Notes: generated by a model not told the origin, from the letters alone. Shown: positions 14,515 through 23,520, counted from the first letter of the stretch. The stretch is 56,526 nt of DNA from CBDUEV01 sp965366365 (GCA_965366365.1 CBDUEV010000013.1:1-56526); one strand, 5' to 3'. Numbers and translations are program-made.

Positions 14515-17287
14515 CTGGCGTCGGCTTGATCGGGCGGGCGAGCCACATCGGACGACGGGTCCCGTCTGGGCCCGGGCCAGGTTTGGTGAGGTCCAGCCAC
14601 TGCTGATAGATCGCAAAGCTCTGGTTGGTATCCACGACGACATCACCGTAGTGGTCGCCGTCTTCCGCTTTGGTGATTGTGACGTTCTGGTGCCACGCGT
14701 GCATGCCCGAGATCGGATCCGGGTGGGGTGGAAACGCCAGGTTCTGATGGACTCCGGCATCCTTCCACCAAATGCGTTCGGAATCAGGGTCATCGGACGT
14801 GAACGGTTCGATGCCCTTCTTCTGTCGCAGGCGCCACTGGCCGTCTCCGAGCTGGTCGATCTCGACGAGGGCGGACGACCACCGCTCGTTGCCGAAAGAG
14901 TCCTCGAGTCGCCAGCGACCCATGTGATGGCTGGCGGCAACCACCCCGGGGCGGATGCCTTCGGTGCGCCAGACCCTCATCACGAAATAGCCCGTGTCGG
15001 TATTGATCCGGACCATGTCGCCCGTGGCGAATCCTGACCGGGCTGCGTCGCGGGGATTCATCCAGAGGGGGTGGCCGTGGCTGATCTCGTAGAGGTACTT
15101 GGCGTTTCCTGACCTGGTGTGAATGAGGGTCGGCAAGCGGAAGATGGGGATCAGGATGCTCTCACCCTTGGCGGCGTCCCGCTCTCGCCAGTTGACATGC
15201 GTGCCCAGGTATTGCGGGATGGACTCGTCCGCCCATCCCCAATCCTCCATGGTCTTCGACCACCATTCGAGCTTCTTGGTTGGAGAGGCAAAGCCCGTCT
15301 TGGTTTCGCCCTCCTGACCCACCGCCACGCCGACCACTTTCCCGTCTCTGCGGGCCAAGCCGTCGGGGCCGACCTCCTCTGCGTCGACACTCCGCTCATG
15401 TACCTCGTAGATGTCGCGCTGCACTTCGACAGCGCCATACTTCCGCATGAAGGCGAGTGGCGTCAGCCCCTCGGCGGCGGCCTTCTCAGGCAAGCCGGGA
15501 ACCGAATTGTCGAACATCCATCCGTAGTACTCGTCGACCGAAACGGGCCGCGACGGGTCGTTGGGTGACTCGAACCACTGTTTGATCCCGAGCGAGCCGT
15601 CCGGGTCGATGCGCCAGGACAGGTCGAACCAGAACTCGGTTTCCTCCCACACCTCTCCCACATTGGCCTCATAGGTGCGGTCGTAGGTGTGCCCGTCCCG
15701 TTCGCCGGCAACCCGGAGCACCGGTTGACGGAAGCCCAGCCATTGACCCATGTGTGTTTCGTACGAATGCGTGTCGTGACGCTCCGAGCCCACCCCCATC
15801 GGCAGGACGTAGTCCGCGTACCAGGCGCTTTCGGACCAGGTCGGGGTGAGAGCAACATGGAGCCCAACCGCATCCTCGTCGGTGAGCATCTCGATCCACG
15901 AGAATCCGTCCGGATTGGTCCAGACCGGGTTGTAGACCCTCGTGAAGTAGGTGTCGAGCTTGCCGCGGCCCTCCTTGATCATGTACGGAAGCAGGAAGCT
16001 CATCTCATGGTGAGCGAACGGGTACTCCTTCGGCCAGAGCATCTCATTCCACCGACTGTGCGGCGGAGGCATGTTCCAGTGCTCTGGTTTGAATTTGTCC
16101 CAGGCGCTCGGTGCAGTTCCCCCCAAGGTTCCGATCGATCCGGTCAGGACATGGAGGAACCAAAGCGTGCGGGCCGCCTGCCACCCTCCCAGGTTGCCCG
16201 AACCGGTCGACCGCCAGGTGTGGGAGGCGAAGCGGGTTCCGGCGTCGGCGATGTGATCGGCCACCGAGAGAATCAGATCGGGAGAGATGCCGCACTCTTC
16301 GGCGGCGAACTCGACGGTGTAGTGGGCGTAGGTCTCTTTGAGCACCTGCACGAACTCCTCGAAGGTCTGGGGACGATCGGGATGCTTGTGCGCCATTGTC
16401 TGTTCCCAGTTCATCCACCGCTTCATGAACGGCCGGTTGATCTGACCCCGATCCAGCAGGAGTTTGGCGATGGCGAGGAAAAGGGCCGGCTCCGTGCCCG
16501 GGTAGGTCGAAAGCCAATAATCCGACATCGATGCGGTGTTCGAGAGGCGGGGGTCGATGGTGGCTAGCTTCGCCCCAGCCTGCTTGCCCTCCATGATGCG
16601 CTGGGCATGCGGATTGAAATAATGGCCCGTTTCGAGATGTGACGAAAGCAGCAGGATGAACCTGGCGTTGGCGAAATCCGCCGAAGGCCGATCGTGTCCC
16701 ATCCACATGGCGTATCCCGTCCGGGCGCCCGAGGAGCAGATGTTCGTGTGGCTGTTGTGGCCATCGACGCCCCAGGCCTTGAGGGTGCGGTCCATGAAGC
16801 CGTCTTCGCCGGGCCGGCCCACGTGATACATGATCTCGTCGTGCCGGTTCTCCTGAATCGCCTTGCGCATGCGGCCGGCGATGTCCTGGAGCGCCTCCTC
16901 CCATGAGACCCGCTCCCACTGACCGCCTCCTCGTGCGCCGGTTCGCTTCAGCGGGTAGAGGATGCGTTCGGGGTCGTACATCTGGTTGAGGGTCGCTGGG
17001 CCCTTGGCGCAGTTTCTCCCTCGCGATCCCGGATGGGCGGGATTGCCCTCGAAACGGCGGACCTGGCCGCTCTCTTTGTCGATGACGGCGAGGAGCCCGC
17101 ACGCCGATTCGCAGTTGAAGCAGGTGGTCGGCACGTAGCGAACCTGGTGTTTCACCTTGTTGGGCCACGCCTTGGCGTCATACTCTTCCCAATCGTCCCA
17201 CCGGTCGGCAGGGGGGAAGCTGGTGAGTTCGCTCCCCGGCAACAACCGGGGGATCTGAACCTCGTCTCGAGACTTGTTCGTCGTCAT
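14498..17287 (-). CDS. Molybdopterin oxidoreductase catalytic subunit, SoeA/PsrA-like, cytoplasmic
   Basis: The 929-residue protein has an N-terminal [4Fe-4S] motif (C56-x2-C59-x3-C63-x29-C93), then the bis-MGD domains of the DMSO-reductase superfamily. 'HTNICSSGARTGYA' places Cys184 as the probable Mo ligand. The C-terminal domain has 'LYEISHGHPLWMNPRDA' and 'GDMVRINTDTGYF'. There is no twin-arginine signal, so it should stay in the cytoplasm, unlike PsrA, PhsA or TtrA but like sulfite-oxidising SoeA. The partner FeS/membrane subunit is 62 bases upstream; TusA and DsrE2 genes precede that. Direction (sulfite oxidation versus polysulfide or thiosulfate reduction) is inference from location and neighbours. 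Confidence 0.85.
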   Translation of the reverse strand: MTTNKSRDEVQIPRLLPGSELTSFPPADRWDDWEEYDAKAWPNKVKHQVRYVPTTCFNCESACGLLAVIDKESGQVRRFEGNPAHPGSRGRNCAKGPATLNQMYDPERILYPLKRTGARGGGQWERVSWEEALQDIAGRMRKAIQENRHDEIMYHVGRPGEDGFMDRTLKAWGVDGHNSHTNICSSGARTGYAMWMGHDRPSADFANARFILLLSSHLETGHYFNPHAQRIMEGKQAGAKLATIDPRLSNTASMSDYWLSTYPGTEPALFLAIAKLLLDRGQINRPFMKRWMNWEQTMAHKHPDRPQTFEEFVQVLKETYAHYTVEFAAEECGISPDLILSVADHIADAGTRFASHTWRSTGSGNLGGWQAARTLWFLHVLTGSIGTLGGTAPSAWDKFKPEHWNMPPPHSRWNEMLWPKEYPFAHHEMSFLLPYMIKEGRGKLDTYFTRVYNPVWTNPDGFSWIEMLTDEDAVGLHVALTPTWSESAWYADYVLPMGVGSERHDTHSYETHMGQWLGFRQPVLRVAGERDGHTYDRTYEANVGEVWEETEFWFDLSWRIDPDGSLGIKQWFESPNDPSRPVSVDEYYGWMFDNSVPGLPEKAAAEGLTPLAFMRKYGAVEVQRDIYEVHERSVDAEEVGPDGLARRDGKVVGVAVGQEGETKTGFASPTKKLEWWSKTMEDWGWADESIPQYLGTHVNWRERDAAKGESILIPIFRLPTLIHTRSGNAKYLYEISHGHPLWMNPRDAARSGFATGDMVRINTDTGYFVMRVWRTEGIRPGVVAASHHMGRWRLEDSFGNERWSSALVEIDQLGDGQWRLRQKKGIEPFTSDDPDSERIWWKDAGVHQNLAFPPHPDPISGMHAWHQNVTITKAEDGDHYGDVVVDTNQSFAIYQQWLDLTKPGPGPDGTRRPMWLARPIKPTPDAYRA

Positions 17288-17349
17288 GGCGACCTTCCTA
17301 ACGTTCCGTCGTGGAAAAACTCATTGGGGTGCTCCGGTGGCGTTCCGCA

Positions 17350-18912
17350 CTAGGAAAGCGGCACGGACTGGCCGGCTTTGACCATGGCGTCGTCGGCGAA
17401 CCAGATTCCCGCGGAGGCAGCCACGCCTCCGAGAGCAGCCAGGGGCAGAGCGTCCCAGCCGAGCGCCAGCCCGCCGAACACCACCGGTAGGAGAACGCCA
17501 AGGAACTGACCACCCAGCCACCACTCCCGGCGGTACCGCCCCTTGGTCATGTGGTGCACTGCGTCGGCGATGTTGCGGGTGGGGTGGCGGGACACCAGTT
17601 CGCCCCAGGCGATGAGGCCCAAAGCGGCCGCTCCGCCGATCATGGTCCACGTGAAGGCCCGCACGGTGACGTCATCCAGGTCGAGGAAGAGGGCGAAGAC
17701 CAGCGCTGCACCGCCCCCGGCCGAGAACGCGCCGGCGATCATATGCCACAGGAGCATCGGACTCTGCCAGAGGTCGCGCGCTTCGGCCTGGCCGAACAGG
17801 AAGGCCGTGTAGCCGGCCAGGGCGAGGGCAAGCGGCACGCCGACAATGACGCAGATCCGCACGACCGCTTCCGACCCGAAGACCCCGGCCAAGAACCAGA
17901 CTCCCATGAGGGCTGCGTAGGCCGACAGGATGTAGGCGCCTTTGACGAGCCACGAGCCGGGATTCCCCTTCGTCAGCAGGTAGTAGAACCGGTCGGGACG
18001 TTTCAGGTCCCACACCAACAACGCTCCCGTGAGAGCCAGGAACAATCCGGCGACCAGCGGGGTGGCCCACATGATCCAACCCTGTTCGATCGAGCCACCT
18101 GCCAGCAACGCCATGGCGACGGCGATGACCAGTCCCGCCGCGATGCCCTTGGTGAGGAAGTAGCTCGACACGCGCCAACCCCACGGCATCGGATGGTCGG
18201 TGTTGTACACGACCCTTGGGCGGGCATCGGCGCCGTCATAGACGACCTCGGGCCCCTCGTTCGGTTCATGGCCGTTGGTCGAGAGATCCTTGGCCAGGAA
18301 CGATCCGGATTGGTCGCGCCAGATGCCACCGCCTGCGAAGGCGGGGGCGCCGAGAGGGTCGAGACTGGATTCGTCCGCTCCCATGTAGAAGAGGTTGGGC
18401 CCGGTTCCCTGCTCAACCGAACGTTGTGACGTGTTCTGGGTCTTGACCAACTGGGCGATCTGTGTGGCGGGGTTGTCGAGATCGCCGGCAATGATCGCTT
18501 GTTCTGGACACACCACCACGCAAGCCGGTTCGAGGCCGATCTCCACCCGATGCACGCAGTAGTTGCACTTCTGCGCCGTGTGCTCCTGCGGGTCGATGTA
18601 GAGGGCGTCGTACGGACAGGCCTGCATGCAGGACTTGCACCCGATGCAGATGTCGGTGTCGAAATCGACGATGCCGTCGTCTCGTTTTTGCAGGGCGCGG
18701 GTCGGGCAGATCGTCACGCACGGGGCGTCGGTGCAGTGGTTGCACCGCATCACGGAGAAGAACCTCTTCGAGTCGGGCCAGGCGCCTTTCTCGAGGTACT
18801 TCACCCAGGTGCGATTGACACCCAGGGGAACGTCGTGTTCCGTCTTGCAGGCAACGGTGCAGGCGTGACAACCGATGCATTTGTGTTGGTCGATGACGAA
18901 TCCGTATCTCAT
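17350..18912 (-). CDS. Fused ferredoxin-like FeS subunit and NrfD/PsrC-type membrane subunit
   Basis: The 520-residue protein starts at ATG 18912 ('MRYGFVIDQHKCIGCHACTV'). Residues 1-200 hold four ferredoxin-type cysteine clusters: CIGCHACTVAC, CNHCTDAPCVTIC, CIGCKSCMQAC and CNYCVHRV...CVVVC. From about 240 the chain becomes a membrane domain with about eight spans; its start 'PMPWGWRVSSYFLTKGIAAG' is typical of NrfD/PsrC quinone-binding subunits. In most relatives these are two proteins (B and C); here they are one, which fixes their ratio. Electrons would pass between the molybdenum subunit and the quinone pool. No export signal is seen, so the FeS part faces the cytoplasm. Confidence 0.88.
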   Translation of the reverse strand: MRYGFVIDQHKCIGCHACTVACKTEHDVPLGVNRTWVKYLEKGAWPDSKRFFSVMRCNHCTDAPCVTICPTRALQKRDDGIVDFDTDICIGCKSCMQACPYDALYIDPQEHTAQKCNYCVHRVEIGLEPACVVVCPEQAIIAGDLDNPATQIAQLVKTQNTSQRSVEQGTGPNLFYMGADESSLDPLGAPAFAGGGIWRDQSGSFLAKDLSTNGHEPNEGPEVVYDGADARPRVVYNTDHPMPWGWRVSSYFLTKGIAAGLVIAVAMALLAGGSIEQGWIMWATPLVAGLFLALTGALLVWDLKRPDRFYYLLTKGNPGSWLVKGAYILSAYAALMGVWFLAGVFGSEAVVRICVIVGVPLALALAGYTAFLFGQAEARDLWQSPMLLWHMIAGAFSAGGGAALVFALFLDLDDVTVRAFTWTMIGGAAALGLIAWGELVSRHPTRNIADAVHHMTKGRYRREWWLGGQFLGVLLPVVFGGLALGWDALPLAALGGVAASAGIWFADDAMVKAGQSVPLS

Positions 18913-19032
18913 GAGCCCCGCTGTTCGTTGTCCCTCTCGTGATCTCTGTTCGATTGCACCAGCCACGGCGCGCCGGGAGGTGGCGCGGCCCGACGAACCA
19001 ACGCCGGCGAGCCTGACCTCTCGGCGGTGCGA

Positions 19033-19257
19033 TCAGCTCTTTTCGATGATGAAGTGGTGTTCTCCCTCGGTGCTGAACTGCTCCTTGAGGCTGTGTCCCA
19101 TGTCCTTCGACCAGGCGGGGATATCAGACAGTGCGCCGGCATCCGTGGCGATCACCTCGAGCGTCTCTCCTGAACCGATCGATCCGATTGCCTGCGCTAC
19201 TTTGATCACGGGCATCGGGCATTGAAGCCCCCGTGCGTCAACTGTCATGTCTGCCAT
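19033..19257 (-). CDS. tusA: TusA/SirA-family sulfur carrier protein
   Basis: The 74-residue protein has the family core 'DARGLQCPMPVIKVAQAI', with carrier Cys13 in the CPxP motif, and the usual betaalphabetaalphabetabeta pattern. TusA holds sulfur as a persulfide and passes it between rhodanese, DsrE-type proteins and downstream enzymes. Its place between dsrE2-like and the molybdopterin oxidoreductase genes favours a role in sulfur oxidation rather than tRNA thiolation. It is 69 bases downstream of the dsrE2-like gene on the same strand. Confidence 0.93.
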   Translation of the reverse strand: MADMTVDARGLQCPMPVIKVAQAIGSIGSGETLEVIATDAGALSDIPAWSKDMGHSLKEQFSTEGEHHFIIEKS

Positions 19258-19326
19258 GTTGCTCCTTGATTCTCGTCTGCACGATCAGCGCGCAGGAATG
19301 GTTGGGATCGTTTGTTCGACAATCGG

Positions 19327-19860
19327 TCAGATGAAGAGACTGATCGACGCCTCTTTCATGAGGCTGATCGCAGAGCCGGCACCCGCCGGGGGGTCGAGAT
19401 CCGGGATCATGTCGTCGAGGGTGAGGCCCATCAGGTCCATGGTCATCTGGCACGGCCACAACTTGACCCCCATGCCCTGGGCGAGTTCGAGCAGCTCCTG
19501 GACCGAAGCCACCTTCTTGTCGTCGGCCAGGTCCTTCATGAACTTGGCGCCCAAGCCTCCGAAGTTCATCGTCGAAAGCTGCAAGCCGCTCGGCGAACCC
19601 TTCTTGAAGACGGACATCAGCTTCTGTCGATAGTCGTCCCCGGTGATGCCCGCGTCCGGCCTCTTGAGGATCCCAAGACCCCAGAACGTAAAGAAGACCG
19701 TCACATCCATTCCGTAGGCCGCTCCGGTCGTTGCGAGAATCATTACCGGCCACGCCTTGTCGAGATCCCCCGACGCAGCAATGAGCACCATCTTCTCTTT
19801 CTGTGGCGCCTCATCCTCCGCAGCAGCCTCGACGGCCTCCTCTGCCTCTTCGATCGTCAT
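19327..19860 (-). CDS. DsrE2-like sulfur carrier (DsrE/F/H-like family)
   Basis: The 177-residue protein starts at ATG 19860. After an acidic Ala/Glu-rich lead it has 'KMVLIAASGDLDKAWPVMI', 'TVFFTFWGLGILK', and the conserved Cys137 in 'GVKLWPCQMTMDLMGL', the single-cysteine site of DsrE2-type proteins. These mobilise sulfane sulfur with TusA and rhodanese, an arrangement (rhd-tusA-dsrE2) known from sulfur oxidisers. It heads the minus-strand run dsrE2-tusA-FeS/NrfD-Mo subunit-chaperone and is divergent from an ArsR gene. A long open frame upstream of the ATG covers the promoter and is not coding. Confidence 0.88.
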   Translation of the reverse strand: MTIEEAEEAVEAAAEDEAPQKEKMVLIAASGDLDKAWPVMILATTGAAYGMDVTVFFTFWGLGILKRPDAGITGDDYRQKLMSVFKKGSPSGLQLSTMNFGGLGAKFMKDLADDKKVASVQELLELAQGMGVKLWPCQMTMDLMGLTLDDMIPDLDPPAGAGSAISLMKEASISLFI

Positions 19861-19962
19861 TTTGGCTCTCCTCCGTCCCGTCGACTCTCCACCGGAGCCG
19901 ACTCTCCGCCGCACCCACGCCCCCCGGCGAACGTCGGCCGGAGGCACCCTCCAGGCCGACAC

Positions 19963-19986
19963 ATTCGTATATGCGAACATGCGAAT
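19963..19986. promoter_or_regulatory. Candidate ArsR-type operator between dsrE2-like and arsR genes
   Basis: ATTCG and CGAAT bracket a 24-bp imperfect palindrome: left arm ATTCGTATAT, right arm ACATGCGAAT, 4-base centre, 8 of 10 positions symmetric. It is AT-rich against its surroundings and lies about midway between the divergent starts. It shares the 11-mer CATTCGTATAT with a second site at 20535. Binding by the adjacent ArsR protein is inferred. Confidence 0.6.
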
Positions 19987-20092
19987 CTTGGTATCGAGGC
20001 GGGGCCCTGTCAAGGGATAGTTTCGAGGAGCGCCACGCCCCTGGCCGCGATGCACTTTCCATAGTCAGGACGATGTGCCATAGTGAAAACGT

Positions 20093-20407
20093 ATGAACGA
20101 AGTGGAACTCGAACTCACCCAATTGCATGCCTCGATCTGTAAGGGGTTGGCTGATCCCAAGCGACTCCTCATCATCAACGCCCTGCGAGAGAACGAGCGA
20201 TCTGTCATGGACCTTTGCGACGAACTCGACCTTCCGCAGGCAAACGTCTCGCAGCACCTCGCCGTGCTCCGCGAGAAGGGCCTCGTCAACTCTCGCAAAG
20301 AGGCACAGAAGGTCTTCTATTCGGTGTCATCGCCCAAGATCGTCGCAGCCATGGACCTCCTCCGCGAGGTCATGCACGACCAGATCCCCGACAGCCTGGC
20401 TTCCTGA
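20093..20407 (+). CDS. ArsR-family regulator, possibly sulfur-responsive
   Basis: The 104-residue winged-helix protein shows 'CKGLADPKRLLIINALREN', the recognition region 'LPQANVSQHLAVLREKGLV' and a wing 'SRKEAQKVFYSV'. It has two cysteines, Cys16 and Cys42. It lacks the metal-binding CxC box of ArsR/SmtB, so a thiol or persulfide switch (as in SqrR/BigR) is possible, although those use a cysteine pair at different spacing. It is divergent from the dsrE2-tusA operon and 186 bases upstream of the rhodanese-dioxygenase fusion, which it probably controls. Confidence 0.85.
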   Translation: MNEVELELTQLHASICKGLADPKRLLIINALRENERSVMDLCDELDLPQANVSQHLAVLREKGLVNSRKEAQKVFYSVSSPKIVAAMDLLREVMHDQIPDSLAS

Positions 20408-20534
20408 CGCCACTCCCCGGCTCGACCGGTTCGACCACCTGAAACGTCTTCGCCGGCGATCGGCGCCCGATTACTGCACATGCCGCGGGCGCCCGAGGAA
20501 CCTCTTGCGCTCACTCGCTCCTGATGGCACCATG

Positions 20535-20557
20535 CATTCGTATATATGCATGTATGC
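20535..20557 (+). promoter_or_regulatory. Second candidate ArsR-type site upstream of the rhodanese-dioxygenase gene
   Basis: The site begins CATTCGTATAT, identical over 11 bases to the site at 19962-19972, and continues into TGCATGTATGC to form an imperfect palindrome (GCAT...ATGC outer arms). It ends about 36 bases before the ATG at 20594. Confidence 0.55.
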
Positions 20558-20593
20558 CGAAAGGCATCTCCCTGGCCGCCTGGAGGTTCACCC

Positions 20594-21724
20594 ATGTCCA
20601 TCGCCTCGATGACCACCGACGAACTCGCCCGCCGCATCGAAGATCCCGCGGCAGCACCGTTCATTCTCGACGTCCGGGCAAGTGACCAATTCGAGCGCTG
20701 GCGCATCGAGGGGAAGGTTCCGGTCGACACCAAGAACATCCCCTACTGGACGGCGCTGGAGGATGTCGACAAGCTGTCCGGCGAAATCCCCACCGATCAA
20801 GAAGTAGTCGTGGTCTGCGCTCATGGTGGGTCCTCCGAGATGGTCGCCGAGATGCTCGCCAAGGACAACGTCGTCAATCTGGCCGGCGGCATGGACGCCT
20901 GGGCGAATACCCTCGTGCCGCGCACGCTGTGGGATGACGGCACTCACTTCGTCGTCCAATTCGACCGAACCGCCAAGGCATGCCTGTCCTACGCGCTGGG
21001 AGCCCGAGGCCACGAGATGGCGGTGGTCGATCCGTCCGGAGATATGGCCCCTTTCTTTGCCTGGGCAGAAAAGATGGAGGCCCCCATCACCCATGTATTC
21101 GATACCCACCTCCACGCCGATCATGTCTCCTTGGCCCGCGACATCCGGGAACACAATGGGGCGATCTATCACATCTCCGAGGGGGACGCGGAAGACGCTG
21201 CTTTCCAGTATCAGAAACTCGTCGACGGCGAGACCTTCACGTTCGGAGATGTGGAACTGATCGTCAGAAGCGTGGCTACGCCGGGTCACACCCCCGGCTC
21301 GACCTCCCTCGAGGTGGCCGGGCGTTTCCTCCTGACCGGTGATGCGGTGTTCGTCTCAGGCGTCGGGCGACCCGACCTCGGTGGCGAGACAGAACCTTGG
21401 GCGCGCGACCTGTTCCACACTATTCACGACAAACTGGCCGACCTCGACCACGACCTCGAAGTGTGCCCCGCGCATTACACGAGCCGATCCGAGTCGCTCG
21501 AGGACGGGAGCCTGCGACGGCGCCTGGGCGATCTTCTCGAGTTCGACCCTGTGGTGTCGATCACCGATGAGGCCACCTTCGTGGAGCACGTGGTCAGCCA
21601 CCTGGGTACTCCACCGGCCATCTACAACGACATCCGCAAGGTCAACCTCGGACGGATGACCCCCACGACGCAAGAGGTCAAGGAACTCGAAGTCGGGCGC
21701 AACGAGTGCGCCCTCAGCAAGTAG
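20594..21724 (+). CDS. Rhodanese - ETHE1-like persulfide dioxygenase fusion
   Basis: The 376-residue protein starts at ATG 20594 (TGGAGG upstream). Residues 1-110 form a rhodanese domain with 'FILDVRASDQFERWRIEG' and active-site Cys75 in 'VVVCAHGGSSEM'. Residues 115-376 form a metallo-beta-lactamase fold with 'DTHLHADHVS' (H172, H174, D176, H177), 'TPGHTPGS' and 'TGDAVFVSGVGRPDLGG', the ETHE1/persulfide-dioxygenase pattern. The predicted reaction is oxidation of glutathione- or thiol-persulfide to sulfite with O2, with rhodanese supplying or draining sulfane sulfur. The rhodanese is N-terminal, opposite to several characterised fusions. Confidence 0.88.
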   Translation: MSIASMTTDELARRIEDPAAAPFILDVRASDQFERWRIEGKVPVDTKNIPYWTALEDVDKLSGEIPTDQEVVVVCAHGGSSEMVAEMLAKDNVVNLAGGMDAWANTLVPRTLWDDGTHFVVQFDRTAKACLSYALGARGHEMAVVDPSGDMAPFFAWAEKMEAPITHVFDTHLHADHVSLARDIREHNGAIYHISEGDAEDAAFQYQKLVDGETFTFGDVELIVRSVATPGHTPGSTSLEVAGRFLLTGDAVFVSGVGRPDLGGETEPWARDLFHTIHDKLADLDHDLEVCPAHYTSRSESLEDGSLRRRLGDLLEFDPVVSITDEATFVEHVVSHLGTPPAIYNDIRKVNLGRMTPTTQEVKELEVGRNECALSK

Positions 21725-21772
21725 CTCCGGCGCGGATGAAGACTGCCGGCACGGCGTTATCCTTCGCCTCTC

Positions 21773-23335
21773 GTGGCATCTGATCCGACCTCCGTGGACC
21801 GCCGATTCGGGTACCACGACATCATCGCCGGAATCAGCGTTGCGCTGGTGCTCATTCCTCAGTCGCTGGCCTACGCCGAGATCGCCGGCCTGCCGCCGTA
21901 CGTCGGGCTCTTCGCGGCCGCCCTCCCTCCGATCGCCGCAGCGATCTTTGCGTCGTCGCCGTACCTGCAGACCGGGCCCGTGGCTATGACCTCGCTTCTC
22001 ACTTTCGGGGCTCTCGCCCAGGTCCCCGGCCTGGAGACGGGCAGCGACGAATACCTCAAGCTCGCCGCACTCCTGGCGCTCCTCGTCGGTGTCTTTCGCT
22101 TGGCACTGGGCGCCGTCAAGGGCGGTTTCGTGGCGTACCTGATGTCGCAGCCCGTGGTGATCGGGTTCACCGCGGCGGCCGCCATCCTCATTTCGGCGTC
22201 CCAGTTCCCGAGGATCGTCGGTGTGGTGGCGGGCGACGGATCTCTGCTCGGCGAAGCCTTCCGCGCTCTGTTGTCGCCGGGCAGCTGGGACTCAGGGGCC
22301 GTTGCGCTCTCGCTCCTGACGTTCGGGGTGATCATCGGCGGTCGCCGCCTCCATCCGCTCTTCCCGGGAGTCTTGGTGGCGGTGGTCGTTGGCATCGTTT
22401 ATGCCAACGTCGCCGAGTACTCCGGGCTGGTGGTCGGCGCCGTCCCCGCCGGGCTTCCCCCGCTTTCCCTGGCTCTCCCGTGGAGTGCCTCCGTCGGGCT
22501 GCTGGTCCCGGCCATCGTCATCGCCCTGGTCGGTTTCGCCGAGCCCGCTGCCATAGCTCGCACTTATGCCACCCAGGATCGCCAACCGTGGAGCCCTGAT
22601 CGCGAGTTCATCAGTCAGGGCGTCGCCAACCTCGCCTCCGGCCTGTCCGGGGGATTCCCCGTGGGAGGGTCCTTCTCCCGCAGTTCGATCAACCGGCTGG
22701 CCGGTGGTCGGACCCGGTGGAGTGGTGCGATCACCGGGCTGACGGTCTTCGCCTTTCTCCCTTTCGCTTCGGTCATCGAGCGACTGCCGACCGCCATCCT
22801 CGGCGCCATCGTCATCGCCGGCGTCTACAAGCTCATCCGGCTGGTCTCCATCGCCCGGATCGTGCGCTACTCCCGCCTCCAGGCGTTGGTGGCGTGGGCC
22901 ACCTTCACCCTCACGCTGGTGCTGTCACCTCGCATCGACCAGGCGGTCATTCTCGGCATCGGGCTCGGTGTGGTGGTCCACTTGTGGAGGGAAATGCGGG
23001 TGGACATCCGAACGTGGGTCGTGGAAGGGAGCATCCACCTTCAGCCGCGCGGCGTTCTCTATTTCGGTTCGGCGCCCGCCCTGGGTGATCGCCTCGCCTC
23101 GGAGATGGCCGAGCATCCGCAGCTCGAGAGGGTCGTGATCGAGCTGCAGCGGCTCGGCCGGATCGACTACACCGGAGCCCTGGCGCTCAAGCAAGCGGTC
23201 GATGACGCAGTCGCCGCCGACCTCACCGTGACGCTGGCCGGGGTGCCCGCCCATTCCCGAACCACGCTAGGACGGGTGTGGGAGAGCGAGCTCCCCGAAG
23301 AAGACCTGCTGGGAGTCCGCCCCAAAGAGGAGTAG
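21773..23335 (+). CDS. SulP-family anion transporter with STAS domain
   Basis: The 520-residue protein starts at GTG 21773. About 11-12 spans cover residues 12-400, with SulP motifs 'ALVLIPQSLAYAEIAGLPPYVGL' region and 'GGFPVGGSFSRSSINRLAGGRT' region. The C-terminal ~100 residues form a STAS domain ('VVIELQRLGRIDYTGALALK'). Such carriers move sulfate, bicarbonate or other anions, usually inward. TATCCT lies 9 bases before the GTG with no ribosome-binding site, suggesting a leaderless mRNA. It follows the dioxygenase gene by 48 bases, so sulfate handling is the likely job here. Confidence 0.88.
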   Translation: MASDPTSVDRRFGYHDIIAGISVALVLIPQSLAYAEIAGLPPYVGLFAAALPPIAAAIFASSPYLQTGPVAMTSLLTFGALAQVPGLETGSDEYLKLAALLALLVGVFRLALGAVKGGFVAYLMSQPVVIGFTAAAAILISASQFPRIVGVVAGDGSLLGEAFRALLSPGSWDSGAVALSLLTFGVIIGGRRLHPLFPGVLVAVVVGIVYANVAEYSGLVVGAVPAGLPPLSLALPWSASVGLLVPAIVIALVGFAEPAAIARTYATQDRQPWSPDREFISQGVANLASGLSGGFPVGGSFSRSSINRLAGGRTRWSGAITGLTVFAFLPFASVIERLPTAILGAIVIAGVYKLIRLVSIARIVRYSRLQALVAWATFTLTLVLSPRIDQAVILGIGLGVVVHLWREMRVDIRTWVVEGSIHLQPRGVLYFGSAPALGDRLASEMAEHPQLERVVIELQRLGRIDYTGALALKQAVDDAVAADLTVTLAGVPAHSRTTLGRVWESELPEEDLLGVRPKEE

Positions 23336-23441
23336 CGCTTCTCTGGGGGCGGCCTTGGGTCTCCGTTCGTACCGCACGCGCCTAGGGGCGCCGAATAGCT
23401 CCTGGTGCTGGGGCCGGATCCTGCCCCACCGGCCCCCTCCC

Positions 23442-23500
23442 ACTGTCTGCCCTTCACTGTCTGCCCTTCACTGTCTGCCCTTCACTGTCTGCCCTTCACT
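23442..23500 (+). repeat. 14-bp tandem repeat, four copies plus 3 bases
   Basis: The unit ACTGTCTGCCCTTC occurs four times in exact direct repeat (23442-23497) and then starts again with ACT. It ends 20 bases before the mobA start codon and occupies its 5' region. Confidence 0.95.
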
Positions 23501-23520
23501 GGGGCTATCGTGCGCCAATC

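Noticed and set aside
14498..17287. Exported polysulfide, thiosulfate or nitrate reductase subunit
   Set aside because: No twin-arginine signal is visible at the N-terminus and the start is well supported by GGAAGG upstream; the neighbours point to cytoplasmic sulfur chemistry.
23442..23500. CRISPR-like repeat
   Set aside because: The 14-bp units are directly adjacent with no spacers and no cas genes nearby; it is a simple tandem repeat.
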